NCBI GenBank assembly: GCA_038373885.1
Contig: JAWZYV010017493.1
Location: 1,550,001-1,614,000, forward strand
Source of the DNA: Cheiracanthium punctorium
Taxonomy: Eukaryota; Arthropoda; Arachnida; Araneae; Cheiracanthiidae
Length of the DNA stretch: 64,000 nucleotides
Direction of reading: 5' to 3'
The position numbers and the translations under genes are program-made. Shown piece by piece: positions 54,497 through 64,000 of this stretch. A model generated the notes under the pieces. That model searched no databases, was not told the DNA's origin, and saw nothing but the letters and a program-made list of their open reading frames with translations. Position 1 is the stretch's first letter. Every line of letters starts with the position of its first letter.

Positions 54497-54693
54497 CATG
54501 GGCGCCGGCAGCATAGGGAAAGGGGGGCAATGCCCCCCTGGATTTCTGTATGCAATGTTTTCCCTTGCTTTTTTACTCTTTCCAACATGGTAACCATACG
54601 TTAAAGTAGTCTTTGCCCCCCTCCTTGAGTAGTCTTTGCCCCCCCCCTTGGAGTAGTCTTGCCCCCCTGAGAAATATTCTGCCGGCACCCATG
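54497..54693. mobile_element. 197-bp hAT MITE
   Basis: Ends CATGGGCGCCGGCAG and CATGGGTGCCGGCAG; perfect 8-bp flanks GATGATAG (54489-54496, 54694-54701). Subterminal GGGGGGCA runs on both sides and three copies of AGTAGTCTTGCCCCCC-like sequence at 54604-54665. Confidence 0.94.
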
Positions 54694-54939
54694 GATGATA
54701 GGCTCATGATAACCAGGTAGGACACGTGCCGTGCAGATTTCCTTTGAGAGATTGGCCCAAAGGAAGAAGCATTTCCCTGTTCGATGGGAGCATGGACTTA
54801 GAGTGGAAAGGACCTTCATCGGCAATAGGATTCCTACCCTGAAAACGGACCTTGAGGATGGGCATGGGTAAGGTGACCAAACGTCCCCATTTTCTGGGGA
54901 CAGTCCCCATTTTCAGGACGCTTTTCAAATTGTCCCCAG

Positions 54940-55259
54940 AATAAATATTTTATTTTCTTTTAGGGCTTCTTTACACCTCGCCACCAACTTTCTTGTGACA
55001 CTAGGTAATATAGGAAAAATATTCTCAAAATACTCAAGCCGGAAACAAATTAACAGCATTATATTTTTGTTACTTGTGCTATTATCATGAAATATAAGAA
55101 AAACAAAACTTCTCATTTTTTTGTAACCTCTTCTTTAAATAATATAACAGGAATAGTGAAATCATAAAAATAATTAAATAAAACTATCAACTTCTCCTAG
55201 TGTCACAAAAAAGTTGATGGTGAGGTGTAATGAAGCACTAAAAGAAAAAAATATTTATT
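54940..55259. mobile_element. Element with about 80-bp terminal inverted repeats
   Basis: AATAAATATTTT, CTTTTAGGGCTTC, TACACCTCGCCACCAACTTT and TTGTGACACTAGG at the left recur inverted at the right with few mismatches. The spacer is about 165 bp of A/T. The preceding GGTGACCAAACGTCCCC at 54874 resembles a separate hAT-type end. Confidence 0.8.
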
Positions 55260-55429
55260 AATCTTAAAAATGCAGATTAAATAGCTACAAAAACGTCGAG
55301 GATTACCACAAAAACTATTTAAATATGCATACATAACTTTCATTATTTATTTTTAAAAGCGTTATTATATTTTTTTTCAATTTCGAAATAAAAATAATTA
55401 ATAATCCAAGCAGCAAGAAATCCCCGGCC

Positions 55430-55680
55430 GCATCTCGGCCAACTGTCTTCCCGCGACCCCTATTTCACCCGCCCGACCTCGGCGCGGGACCTCCGTTGTA
55501 GGTTGGGGATGTCAGGTTGGGAAACGGTCCCTGGACTGTTCCCTCCGGAGCGATTCTGCGCGTCTCCGGACGATTTCCCAAGATTTCCCGAGCGATTCTG
55601 CGTGTCTCGGACGATATCCCGAGGATTCCCCGCGCGATTCCCGACAATTTGTTCGCATACCGCGATTCTACCTATATACA
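55430..55680. repeat. CpG-rich block with 42-bp tandem repeat
   Basis: GAGCGATTCTGCG starts at 55548 and 55590, and GCGCGATTC at 55632, a 42-bp period of about 2.4 copies. CpG is far above the rest of the window. Because 42 is divisible by 3, open frames cross it on both strands; I do not read them as genes. Confidence 0.75.
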
Positions 55681-55707
55681 CAGTAATCCAAAATAAGAAA
55701 CACAGTA

Positions 55708-55740
55708 ATGGAGGCAAGTGCAGCTGCACAAGAACATAAG
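55708..55740 (+). CDS. Weak candidate first exon of a divergent gene
   Basis: ATG at 55708 opens MEASAAAQEHK, directly followed by a good donor (AAG|GTAACT), just downstream of the CpG-rich block. It is only 33 bp and no continuing exon has been found on the plus strand. Chance occurrence is quite possible. Confidence 0.2.
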
Positions 55741-56438
55741 GTAACTTTCGATAACTTTTACCGAGCCGATTAAAGTTAAATACTTAATACGCTATTTAAA
55801 GATCAAGTTTAATCCGTGGCCTATAATATGAAAACTAATAAAACAAGGAACATAAATTTAAAAATATTTACTTATCAGGATTAACTTTGACTAGCACGAA
55901 CTTTGAAACACGAACGGGAACGGGGACTCGACTACGTCACAGAATGACGGAAGCAGTCCTGGGGAAAAGCTAAATAATAGAACTGACGGGTAAACTGTCA
56001 GCGCCATCTGCAAATAGTCCTGCAATAGTTTTCCATGGACCATGGTACGACGTGCGGAATGGACGACAGACCGAGAACTTCTCATGGGAGGTCGTATGGG
56101 TCATCTCCCAACGTTTGAATGCTATGGATGAATCAGACGTTGGGAGGTGAGTTCCAGCGGACGTTCTACCGAAGTTATAGAAAAACAGCCTACTACAAGC
56201 CGATAAAATAGATAGTCGGCCGACTTTTTACCGAGCTCTCTTGCTGCCTGGGAAAATCGATACATCGCCTCCTAATTTATAGAAAGTTAGCTTGACATAT
56301 TGTTTGCAACTACTGCCACTAGATGGCAGCATCAGATAATCTCCTAATCAATCCATCCCCCCATCCTCAACTGAAGCTGGGCTACTTTGATAGCATGGCG
56401 TTTGTTCTGGAGATTGGAGCTGTTCGCTCCTATCGTTA

Positions 56439-56744
56439 AGGTGGATTCATACCTGCCGCGCCGCACCGCAACCATGCCGTACTGTTTCGCCGTTTTGGAA
56501 CGTTGGCTGTCCGCGCAGCGAGCTTGCGGTGCCGCAAGTAAATACACCAATGCTCTTCTGTAATTGGCTGTAGCTGTAGAAGCTCTTCTGTAATTGGCTG
56601 TAGCTTTACGGTCGCTGCGGAATATCTGTTCTCGCCAGATATTGCGAAAACCCTCGGCGCTCGCCGCGCGGGGGCCGTGTTGCTCCGCCACGTGACGTCA
56701 TTGCGGCGTCTTAGCAGTGCGGTACGGCCAGTATGAATCCGGCT
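56439..56744. mobile_element. PIF/Harbinger-type MITE, CpG-rich
   Basis: Inverted ends AGGTGGATTCATACCTGCCG and AGCCGGATTCATACTGGCCG, flanked by TTA on both sides (56436-56438, 56745-56747), the 3-bp duplication of PIF/Harbinger. Contains a 24-bp direct duplication (56552-56575, 56582-56605) and a TGACGTCA site at 56693-56700. Confidence 0.82.
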
Positions 56745-57602
56745 TTACGAGGACGCGACGGCAGCAATTCTCCCTTCTGTAACCGCCGTTGTGTGCGAAC
56801 GCTGGCAACAGGAGCATTCAAATAATCATCCCGGGAAGCAACAACGTGTACGGAAGGGAGAATCCCTGTCTTTGCGTCCTGTAACGATAGGAGCGAACAG
56901 GCTCAAGTCAATTAGACAAATAAATATTTATTTTGGACCACTGTTTTTAGAATCTAAATCTATGATGATTTTTTTCATTTGTATAATGCACTCTCATGAC
57001 AGAAACTAATCTAAATGTTCATTACAAAGAAATGTCTGAGAGCTGACAAACGAAGTGATGGGTATCGTTGTTAATATGGGAACGAACGCCGTTTTGCTGT
57101 TTGTCGTGGTCGCTATTTTACTAGCACGAACAGGCTCGGATACACCCACCGGGAAGCCGAGAAATTTTCCGGTAGGCCGGTCGCCGTCACATGTATGTCG
57201 TAAAATATAATATGTGTGTTTGGTCAGAATAAAATGTAAGTGGTCTGCCCTTTACATATACTTCCCAGGCTCGTGCGATCCAGTTGTATCCGGCCCTGAG
57301 CACGAAGTTAAATCTTTAGGAGGGGACATTTCCCTTAGAAGTGGGGGAACGCAGTTGCGTATAGATGCCACAGTACCTCATTCGGTAACTGCGGTGTAGC
57401 CATCGAAGAGATGACAATATTAAATAAGTGATTCGTACGCCACTAGGAAGGTGTAATTGATGCACTTTGCATAATTCACTGGGCTAGGCAGTAGAAGCAA
57501 AAATCACAGAGCTCTCTTGAAAAGTACTGCTTGTGATATAAGCAGTGTGGGAAGATTGTTTCTTCATGTTCGTGCTAATCCCTCTCGTTTCGTACAAAGA
57601 AG

Positions 57603-58675
57603 ATGACACTTTCAGGGAAACAACGAGGTGATTGATAAAGCTTTTTTATCTGAGCGGAAAAAATGCTGTGAGTTTATCGTCGAAATCATAAGTTAAAACG
57701 AGGCCCATGATCCGTAAAAAGTGTAAGTAATTTGGTAAAGAAATTAGAAGAAACGGGATGCACATGTGATAGACCGCGATCCGGACGAACACGTGTTCCT
57801 GTTGAAGTTGTTGCGGAAGTGCATAATATTATTACAGGTCCATTGCATACAGCAAGAAGTGTTTCCCGCAATTTGGATGTACCGAAAACCACAGTTCTCC
57901 AAATTTTGCGCTCTGTTCTGCGAATGTGTCCTTATCGATTCCAGCGCGTCCAGGCGTTGGCACCTAAAGACAACCAACAACAGCGTGTCGACTTTGCGAA
58001 TTTTTTCCGAATCAGATATAATGGGGATAGCAGGTGGCCTCTGCGGATATTATGGACAGATAAGGCACATTTCACCCTGACAGAGAACGTAAACTCCAAG
58101 AACTGCGTTCATTGGGCGTAAATAAATCCTCACGGTGTGGCACCAGTGCCTTTATACGACAGACACGTGACTGTGTGGTGCGGCGTCGCAGGGACATTCA
58201 CTCTGGGTCCTTACTTCTTCGAAGAAGTCACATCCAGTGGCATGCAAACGTGCTCTGTCACAGGTGCTCGGTATAAATCAATGTTGAAGAATTAAGTAAT
58301 ACCAGAATTGCAGCAGCTAAATGTCATTAATGGCATTGTGTGGATGCAAGATGGTGCTCCTCCACACATTGCCAGAAGTGTTCGACAAGTGCTGCAACAG
58401 CAAATTGGTGATAGAGTCAAAGCGCGTACCTTTGCAGTTTCGTGGCCCTGGCCACCTCGTTACCCGACCTCATTCCGATGGATTTCTGGTTCCGGAGTTA
58501 TCTGAAATCAAAGGTGTACACATCAAATCCCCGGAATTTGTCAGACTTGAAAGATCCCATAAAACGGGAAATTCTACAAATTCCTCCTACTAGGATACGT
58601 TCGTCATTGTTATCGACAGTGTCCCGCATGCAATACGTTATCGTTTGCGAAGGTGGCCACGTTGAAAACTTGTAA
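57603..58675 (+). pseudogene. Mariner-family transposase pseudogene
   Basis: Begins MTLSGKQRG and ends CEGGHVENL at a TAA. Recognisable blocks: ETGCTCDRPRSGRTRVPVE (second DNA-binding half), FRFQRVQ-like YRFQRVQALAP, ILWTDKAHFTL (first catalytic Asp; the usual Glu after it is Lys), CVHWA, WCGVAGTF, GIVWMQDGAPPHIARSV (second Asp), and in another frame SLPDLIPMDFWFRSYLKSKV (third acidic position). Stops near 58120 and 58294 and a frameshift near 58440 kill it. The right terminus ACCACCCTGTATA lies at about 59015-59027; the left terminus was not found. Confidence 0.92.
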
Positions 58676-59026
58676 TTCGAATAAAAGTCTTTTCCCCCTC
58701 TCCTATCTTTTGTTATCATTGGTTCTTTACGATGCTCTTCTTTGCAAATGTTTTACGCCACCGATTTACGTCATACGTGTCTCGTTCCAACGCCATTTGA
58801 GGTTTTCCCATGCTGTGATCAATTTGCGCACGAAAAAAGTGGGTGCTGCCAATCGAAAATTTCGAAATTATGTCACCGTAACTGTGAGAGGTTTACTGTT
58901 TTAAATTATCACAATCTGGACCCCATACATTCAAATAACTATATCTAAACTTTTATTTCGATCAATTGAACGGTTCGGCCACTAAGGACTCATTTATAGG
59001 GAAAGTTTCTTTTAGACCACCCTGTA
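58676..59026. mobile_element. 3' untranslated part and right end of the mariner element
   Basis: Non-coding run from the transposase stop to TTTAGACCACCCTGTATA. No partner inverted repeat in the window. Confidence 0.55.
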
Positions 59027-59187
59027 TATCACGTTCATAAGTCTATGTATTTAATTTTTTTAAGTTCTGCTAATTCAATGATCTCCATTTACTTCGCCTC
59101 GATAGAAATATAAACAACCTGAGATGCGCAGGCGCCCAGCGTTCGTTGCGCCATCTGTTTGCAACAACGACGTTATCCCACTTTCTA

Positions 59188-60060
59188 CCCAGACAGCACA
59201 TAAGCTTAAATCAAGCTTGACATTTCTTTGAGTTTGACAAATTAATAAAAGCTTGACAGTTCAATTCCAATTCATTTTAAGCTTGCAGCAAGCTTGGAGC
59301 AGTCATTTGAACTGCCAAGCTTGAATATAACTTGATTACTGCTTGATTCGGAAAGCCACATCCACATAACCAAATAATTTATCATCAGTCATAAATGTAC
59401 TTGATCATAGAATAAAAAAATAATAAAAAGATTCTATATTTCCAAATATTGAAATTCTTCAAAATAAAATACAATTATACTACGAAATTGATTTCAAACT
59501 CAGTCGTTTGTCTCGATTTTGGCCAATATTGCCCAATATGAGTGTCGCGATATTGAAAGTTTTAAAACGTTTGCTGCTTTTAAGTTTATATTATGCATAT
59601 TTCCCTATTAGTAGAGTCTATAAATCACACATAACATTATTTTAATTTTGATTCATCCCATGGAAAAATAAAAGAAACAAATCGGCATCGGCCACTGATC
59701 AATCTCGCCAGAAAACGGCGTGATAACCATAAGAGTCACTTCAAACTTTAGTCATATCAGAGCGAGTCGGGAGGGCTGAGTGGTTAGGGCGCTGGCTTCC
59801 CAAACCTGAGTTCCCGAGATCGATCCTATCCGCGGACGCTTGATGAAAACAGATTAAAATTAACTTGAAATTTCAGCGTAGAGGAGAAAATGCGTGGAAA
59901 AATAAGATATGTGAGGCGAGTTGGCCGTCCCGTGTATTTAGGATTTTTTTTTTTTTTTTAGGAAAAGTTTTTAAGCTTGAAATTAAGCTTGCTATGTCAC
60001 GCTTAATGCAAGTTAGGCAAGTCTAAACTTGAACACTTGATTCAAGCTTGCATTAACCTT
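59188..60060. mobile_element. Element with CCCAGACAGCACA end and AAGCTTGA subterminal arrays
   Basis: Left end CCCAGACAGCACA is identical to that at 52582, but the next 160 bp carry about ten AAGCTTGA/TCAAGCTT copies. More copies lie at 59970-60055. A matching right end is not present, so it is truncated or rearranged. Interrupted by a tRNA-like SINE at about 59765-59958. Confidence 0.65.
59765..59958 (+). mobile_element. tRNA-derived SINE-like sequence
   Basis: A box GGGCTGAGTGG (59773-59783) and B box GAGATCGATCC (59816-59826) with a GGCTTCCCAAACC anticodon-arm-like stretch between them. The arms pair poorly, so a working tRNA gene is unlikely. Ends near a T18 run. Confidence 0.6.
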
Positions 60061-60329
60061 ACACGCTTCAGAACAATATTTGAAATTGGCGGCACTTTTG
60101 AGCCGGGGGCCTCTGGAACAAAGTCCCGATTTGTTCGTGCGATCATATGGCTCTCCTTAATATTGTCACTTTAGATATTTTTGATTTCCCGCCAAATAAT
60201 GAAAATATCGCCAAGCTCTGTTGCTTTTTCAAAGCAATTTTTTGGCACCATATTTGGCAATTTAACCCAAAAGACACCAACATTGACAACGTTAGACGCT
60301 TTGAGGGAGCGAATTATTAACTAATTATG

Positions 60330-60750
60330 TTGTAGGATAATATGATTTAAATGGATGCCTGTATACTGACATTGACCGTATTGTATTGGAAGTATTTTGA
60401 GTGCTCCTGTAGAAGATCTATTAACGATACAAACACTATTTTCGATGGAAAGCTTTATCTATCCTTAATAACATATACCAATTTTGTTTCATTTCAAATA
60501 GCAGAATATCTCTAAAATACACTTTAAAGAAAAAGTGCCCATAGAGCGTAATGTATGGGAAATCTTTTGACAGCTCCTGTGGAAGAACAACAAATGCTAC
60601 ATAGGCCATTTTCGATAGTGCACATGATACAGTAGATAAGAATAACACATATAAATTTCGTAGAAATTGATGCATATTTACGGGAGTTAAGCATGGACGG
60701 ACGGAATGACAGACAAACAGGAATCATAAACACTTATCAATCTTGGTGAA
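60330..60750. repeat. Third copy of the dispersed repeat family
   Basis: TTGACCGTATTGTATTGGAA, GAGTGCTCCTGTAGAAGA and AGAGCGTAATGTATGGGAAA resemble 4640-4700 and the units at 4830-5310. Ends near GACGGACGGAATGACAGACA. Confidence 0.55.
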
Positions 60751-62559
60751 AAGTGTTAGAAAAAAAAAAAAAACCACTTCAGACACGGGTTTTAATTTAT
60801 TTGATAGGCTGGTGTAAGTGAGCCGTCCGTGCTTTTTAAATGGTTCAAAGCATGTGACATGTATTGCTATTGCTACTTTAAAGAACTGCCTTAATTAGCT
60901 ATCATAGTAACAATTTTAAGTTGAAAGAGGTTCCTATGGTTCAGTTGAGTCATATAATGAACCCTGCCCGAAAATAAGTAAAAATAGTGTAAACAAACAA
61001 GGAAATGTTTTCTGATCCTATCGCCTGGGTCAAAATACATCTGTATTCAATGGGTCAGTGGCGTAGAGTGAGGGGGGCAAGGCGGTCGATCATGTTCAGT
61101 GTACCTCTCAAAGAAGGGCGCCAAATAGTCCCCGAGGAAAGCAGAGAACAGTGTGGAGGGGGGGGGGGGGAACAGAGCGCCAAAAATGTATGATGCCGCA
61201 GCGGTATGGTATCAGTTCTGTTCGCTAAGTCACTGCAATGGATACCTGATTTAGCGAGAAAATTAGACCCTTTCAATGCCATTTAACGCCGATTTTATAA
61301 TTTTAAGGCAGTAAACAATTATACAATTTATTATTATTTGCTTAAATTATTATTATTATTATTATTAATTTAAAAGACAAACAAATTACATTAAATAATC
61401 CAAAAATTTGTTTCTTCCAAAGCTGTTCATATGAAATTTTACAAATGATAAATCTACCTGATTAATGAAATATTTAAGGAAAATTTTTATATAATTTGTG
61501 AAATGTGTGGCGTTTGAGAAAATTTTGTAATGCGACCCTGTGTTTAAGAATTTGTTTTAAAGTTTCATAAGTAAGTTTAAAAGTGCCTAAAACAGCTTCA
61601 AAAAGAGAATCTGAATTTTGTTTAGCTGTTGAGCAGTGAAAATAACTCTCACCTCTAATTCCTCATTTATGAAGTAAAACAAGAACAACAAAGAATTACT
61701 TATTATTGAAACATCCAATGAAAACAGATTTCAAACGTTTAAGTTCAGAACTGTATAAGCAATGGTCTAGGCATGAAATCCAAGATTTTGCTCTTATGCA
61801 TTAGTCATACCGAGTCTCACGAAAACTTTCGGAACAGGTGTTTTAACAAAGAAAGATAATGGAAACATACCTTAAAATACCGCTTTACGGCAGTTTAGAA
61901 GCAACCTTACGAAGCGAACACACGACTTCCTCTGATGATGGGCTGGTGAAAATAATGGCAAGAGTAGATCTGTCATCTTCCGATGACGTCACGTAGATGA
62001 AGGTCACGGATTTAATTGAAACGCTACAACAGATCTAAGCCAAATCCAGGAACAACCATTTTGTTGCTTTACATTAGAAATTGCAAGGTAAACTAGTAAC
62101 ACTGGCTATGACTAATGATTAACAATGCGGAAAGGGATCATTTTGTCTGGACTGGAAAAAAAATTAGTTTTTTTTTTTTTTTTTTTTTTTTTTTTGTGAG
62201 TGTGTGTCGAGCAAAACAAAATTCTTTACAGGGGTTAAAAATCCAAACATACTGTTCAGTGATTTTAAAACATACACGCTAAAAGCTGTCGCAAATGGAA
62301 TTGCAGTAATACAAGAATTATACATAACAGAGGGTACGTTTAAGACAGATTTCGCTGAATGAGTTGCGGTGCACTCAAATTTTTTACCGCCAGTAACATG
62401 GTGTCCAGCAACCTCGATGATAATACCCCTATTTCAAAATTAAATATCTCAAGAACAACAATAGAAAAATGTAGGAAACGGTATATTTTTTATGTAAGCT
62501 GTGAAAAATTTATGCTGAAGATTCAAAATAGTAGTTACAAAAACTACTAAATGATAGCA
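60751..62559. other. Intergenic, no gene
   Basis: 61055-61180 starts with a CAGTGGCGTAGAG hAT-like end and a G14 run, without a partner end. 61342-61365 is (TTA)n. A full TGACGTCA lies at 61984-61991, and a T-run at 62169-62195. No supported coding sequence. Confidence 0.5.
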
Positions 62560-62640
62560 TTGTAACTGTGGGCCTCCATATTCTCCCGATCTGACTCCTT
62601 GTGATTACTTTCTGTGGAACACATTGAAAGACACTGTCTA
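62560..62640 (+). pseudogene. Mariner transposase remnant (third catalytic block)
   Basis: Plus strand reads GPPYSPDLTPCDYFLWNTLK and DTVY then TGA; SPDLTPCDYFLW is the block holding the third catalytic acidic residue of mariner-like transposases. Flanking sequence is too decayed to extend confidently, though GGACACCCTGTA at 63194-63205 may be the right terminus. Confidence 0.75.
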
Positions 62641-63218
62641 CTGAGAATCATCCCTACACGCCGGATGAGCTTGAATAGTCGATTTGTGTGGCATATGAAT
62701 CCATCTCCATTGAAACATTATGGGTTGTTATCACAGATTTCATTACTTGTTTGTGCGATCTCTGTATGTCGAACGGTGAGCATTTTGAAATGATTGTGCT
62801 GTGACAACTTGCAGAAAATGAGTTTATACTTATATATAATGATTGTCGATTAATTTTGAAATGCAGCACCATCTGTTGTTAGCAGTAGCGTGTGTAAGGG
62901 GTGTTTTAAAGGTTCTAACACACCTTGTTCAGAATTTCTTTTTTCTTTTTTTTTTTAACATACAAATCATAAATTTTTAATTTTCGACATAACTATTACG
63001 CTTTTTAGCATAAAATTATGTCCATAACTCCCTCCCCTCTTAAAGGAAGTCTGTTAGCAAGTATTGCAACTACTATTTCGTAACTTGAGTATAACATTTT
63101 TACAGGTTGCATAATAAACATACCATTTGGAGCATTCTTTTGATGATCATTGATTTTAAGATTTTTAATTTTGAAATCAGGGTGTTATTTGCTGGACACC
63201 CTGTAGGTCGTTTTTCAG

Positions 63219-63427
63219 ATAGAAAGAATGAACTCAACAAGAATGAGTTTAAAAGAACCTCGCTGGTAAAGGCCGATGCTAATAAGCCACGTCTTGAAGT
63301 AACTACAGGGGGTAAAGGGACATTCTTCTCGCGAATTTTACGACTTTTAATGAGGATTCGGGTTCCACCGACAAAAGATTTCTCTGCTAAAACGCAAGCC
63401 CCACTACCCACACAAAGGAGACAGTAA
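63219..63427 (+). CDS. Weak candidate terminal exon, unknown protein
   Basis: After TTTTTCAG, a frame of 68 codons to TAA: RKNELNKNEFKRTSLVKADA, NKPRLEVTTGGKGTFFS, RILRLLMRIRVPP and SAKTQAPLPTQRRQ. The amino-acid composition is more protein-like than neighbouring frames, and the acceptor is good. It would start with two bases of a split codon. No upstream exon with matching phase is known, and a transposon end lies just before it. Confidence 0.25.
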
Positions 63428-64000
63428 TGGAAGATTTTTTTATTTTATTTTTTTCCTTTTCAATTTGATGACCTTTCATTCCTCCTCCCCTTTTCGATTA
63501 ATTTCAGTGCATCTTTGGAAAGGTATTGGAAGTGTAAAATTCGAATAATTATACTGAAAAAAATGAGAGTGATGGGGGAAATCAATATGTTTAAACTTAA
63601 TCCATTTGTTGATAACTTATAATCTAAAATTCAATCTTTCTATTGGGACGATTGCAGGTTGCTATAATAGGAAAGTGGAAAAGGAGGTAGGGAGAGGCAA
63701 AAGCATATTGTCTGGCATAGAGAAGTTCAATTAATTAATGATTCGGTGCGAGCTCCCTTACGTCTACTCTATTCTTTCAGAAATCGTATTTGGACCAACA
63801 CCTAACAGAAATTCATAACGTGACATGCTGAATTATGATTAATCGTGTCACTCCGAATTTCCAATAAACCAAAAATATAAGCGAGCGATATACGTACAAA
63901 GATCACGAGAAAGAAGTTAAATAACCATGAGAGCTATTGCACTACAGGGATTTTAAATAAAAGTTTTCTTTTTTAATCCCTATGATGGTTTGCATGTATT
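63428..64000. other. Nothing identified
   Basis: No element or coding sequence recognised to the window edge. Confidence 0.5.

Noticed and set aside
56344..56691. 115-codon minus-strand Ala/Arg-rich frame
   Set aside because: Lies across the CpG-rich Harbinger MITE; openness explained by GC content and a 30-bp-period duplication.
57270..57400. Sequence with GAGCACGAAGTTAAATC, faintly like a 5S rRNA internal region
   Set aside because: Only a short coincidence; the rest does not fold or align as 5S rRNA, and no SINE3 tail is seen.
59766..59840. Possible tRNA-Gly-like gene on the plus strand
   Set aside because: Boxes present but stems are mismatched, and it is embedded in repeat sequence; treated as a SINE head.
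1..64000. CRISPR arrays, operons, ribosome binding sites, bacterial terminators
   Set aside because: The window is spliced eukaryotic DNA; repeats present are transposons, foldbacks and microsatellites, with no regularly spaced repeat-spacer pattern.

Overview
The window is AT-rich eukaryotic nuclear DNA, most likely from an arthropod and probably a spider. That assignment is an inference from the style of the Tc1/mariner, BEL/Pao, hAT and LINE relics and the long repeat-filled introns; no marker gene here fixes the species.

One protein-coding gene is clear: a rabaptin-5 homologue (RABEP1-like Rab effector) on the minus strand. Its ATG is at 51626. Seventeen coding exons with mutually consistent phases run leftward to 553, giving 837 codons, and the C-terminal tail lies beyond the left edge. 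The match rests on several long, highly conserved stretches, for example residues decoded from 32419-32554, 31827-32075, 27657-27781 and 553-669. Vertebrate RABEP1 is about 860 residues, so only roughly 25-40 residues appear to be missing.

The introns are filled with mobile-element debris. Intron 16 (670-15071, 14.4 kb) holds a mariner-type MITE, a hAT element inside another repeat with a second hAT element inside it, a tRNA-derived SINE, and a 4.65-kb hAT-like element that itself carries a Tc-like element and a LINE 3' end. Intron 10 (21830-27656) holds a Tc1 pseudogene and a BEL/Pao relic interrupted by a pogo/Tigger-type MITE. Intron 5 holds a gag-like LTR-retrotransposon relic split by a MITE. 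Intron 4 holds a LINE RNase H fragment, a dispersed repeat and a hAT MITE. Intron 1 holds two long foldbacks, a SINE nested in a MITE, another SINE and a hAT MITE.

Upstream of the gene (51627-64000) no gene is proven. This part is richer in CpG and holds MITEs with clear target-site duplications, an element ending in CCCAGACAGCACA whose subterminal regions are packed with TGGACAT/ATGTCCA motifs, a second element with the same terminus but AAGCTTGA motifs, a mariner transposase pseudogene (57603-58675), and two weak candidate host exons (55708-55740 and 63219-63427).
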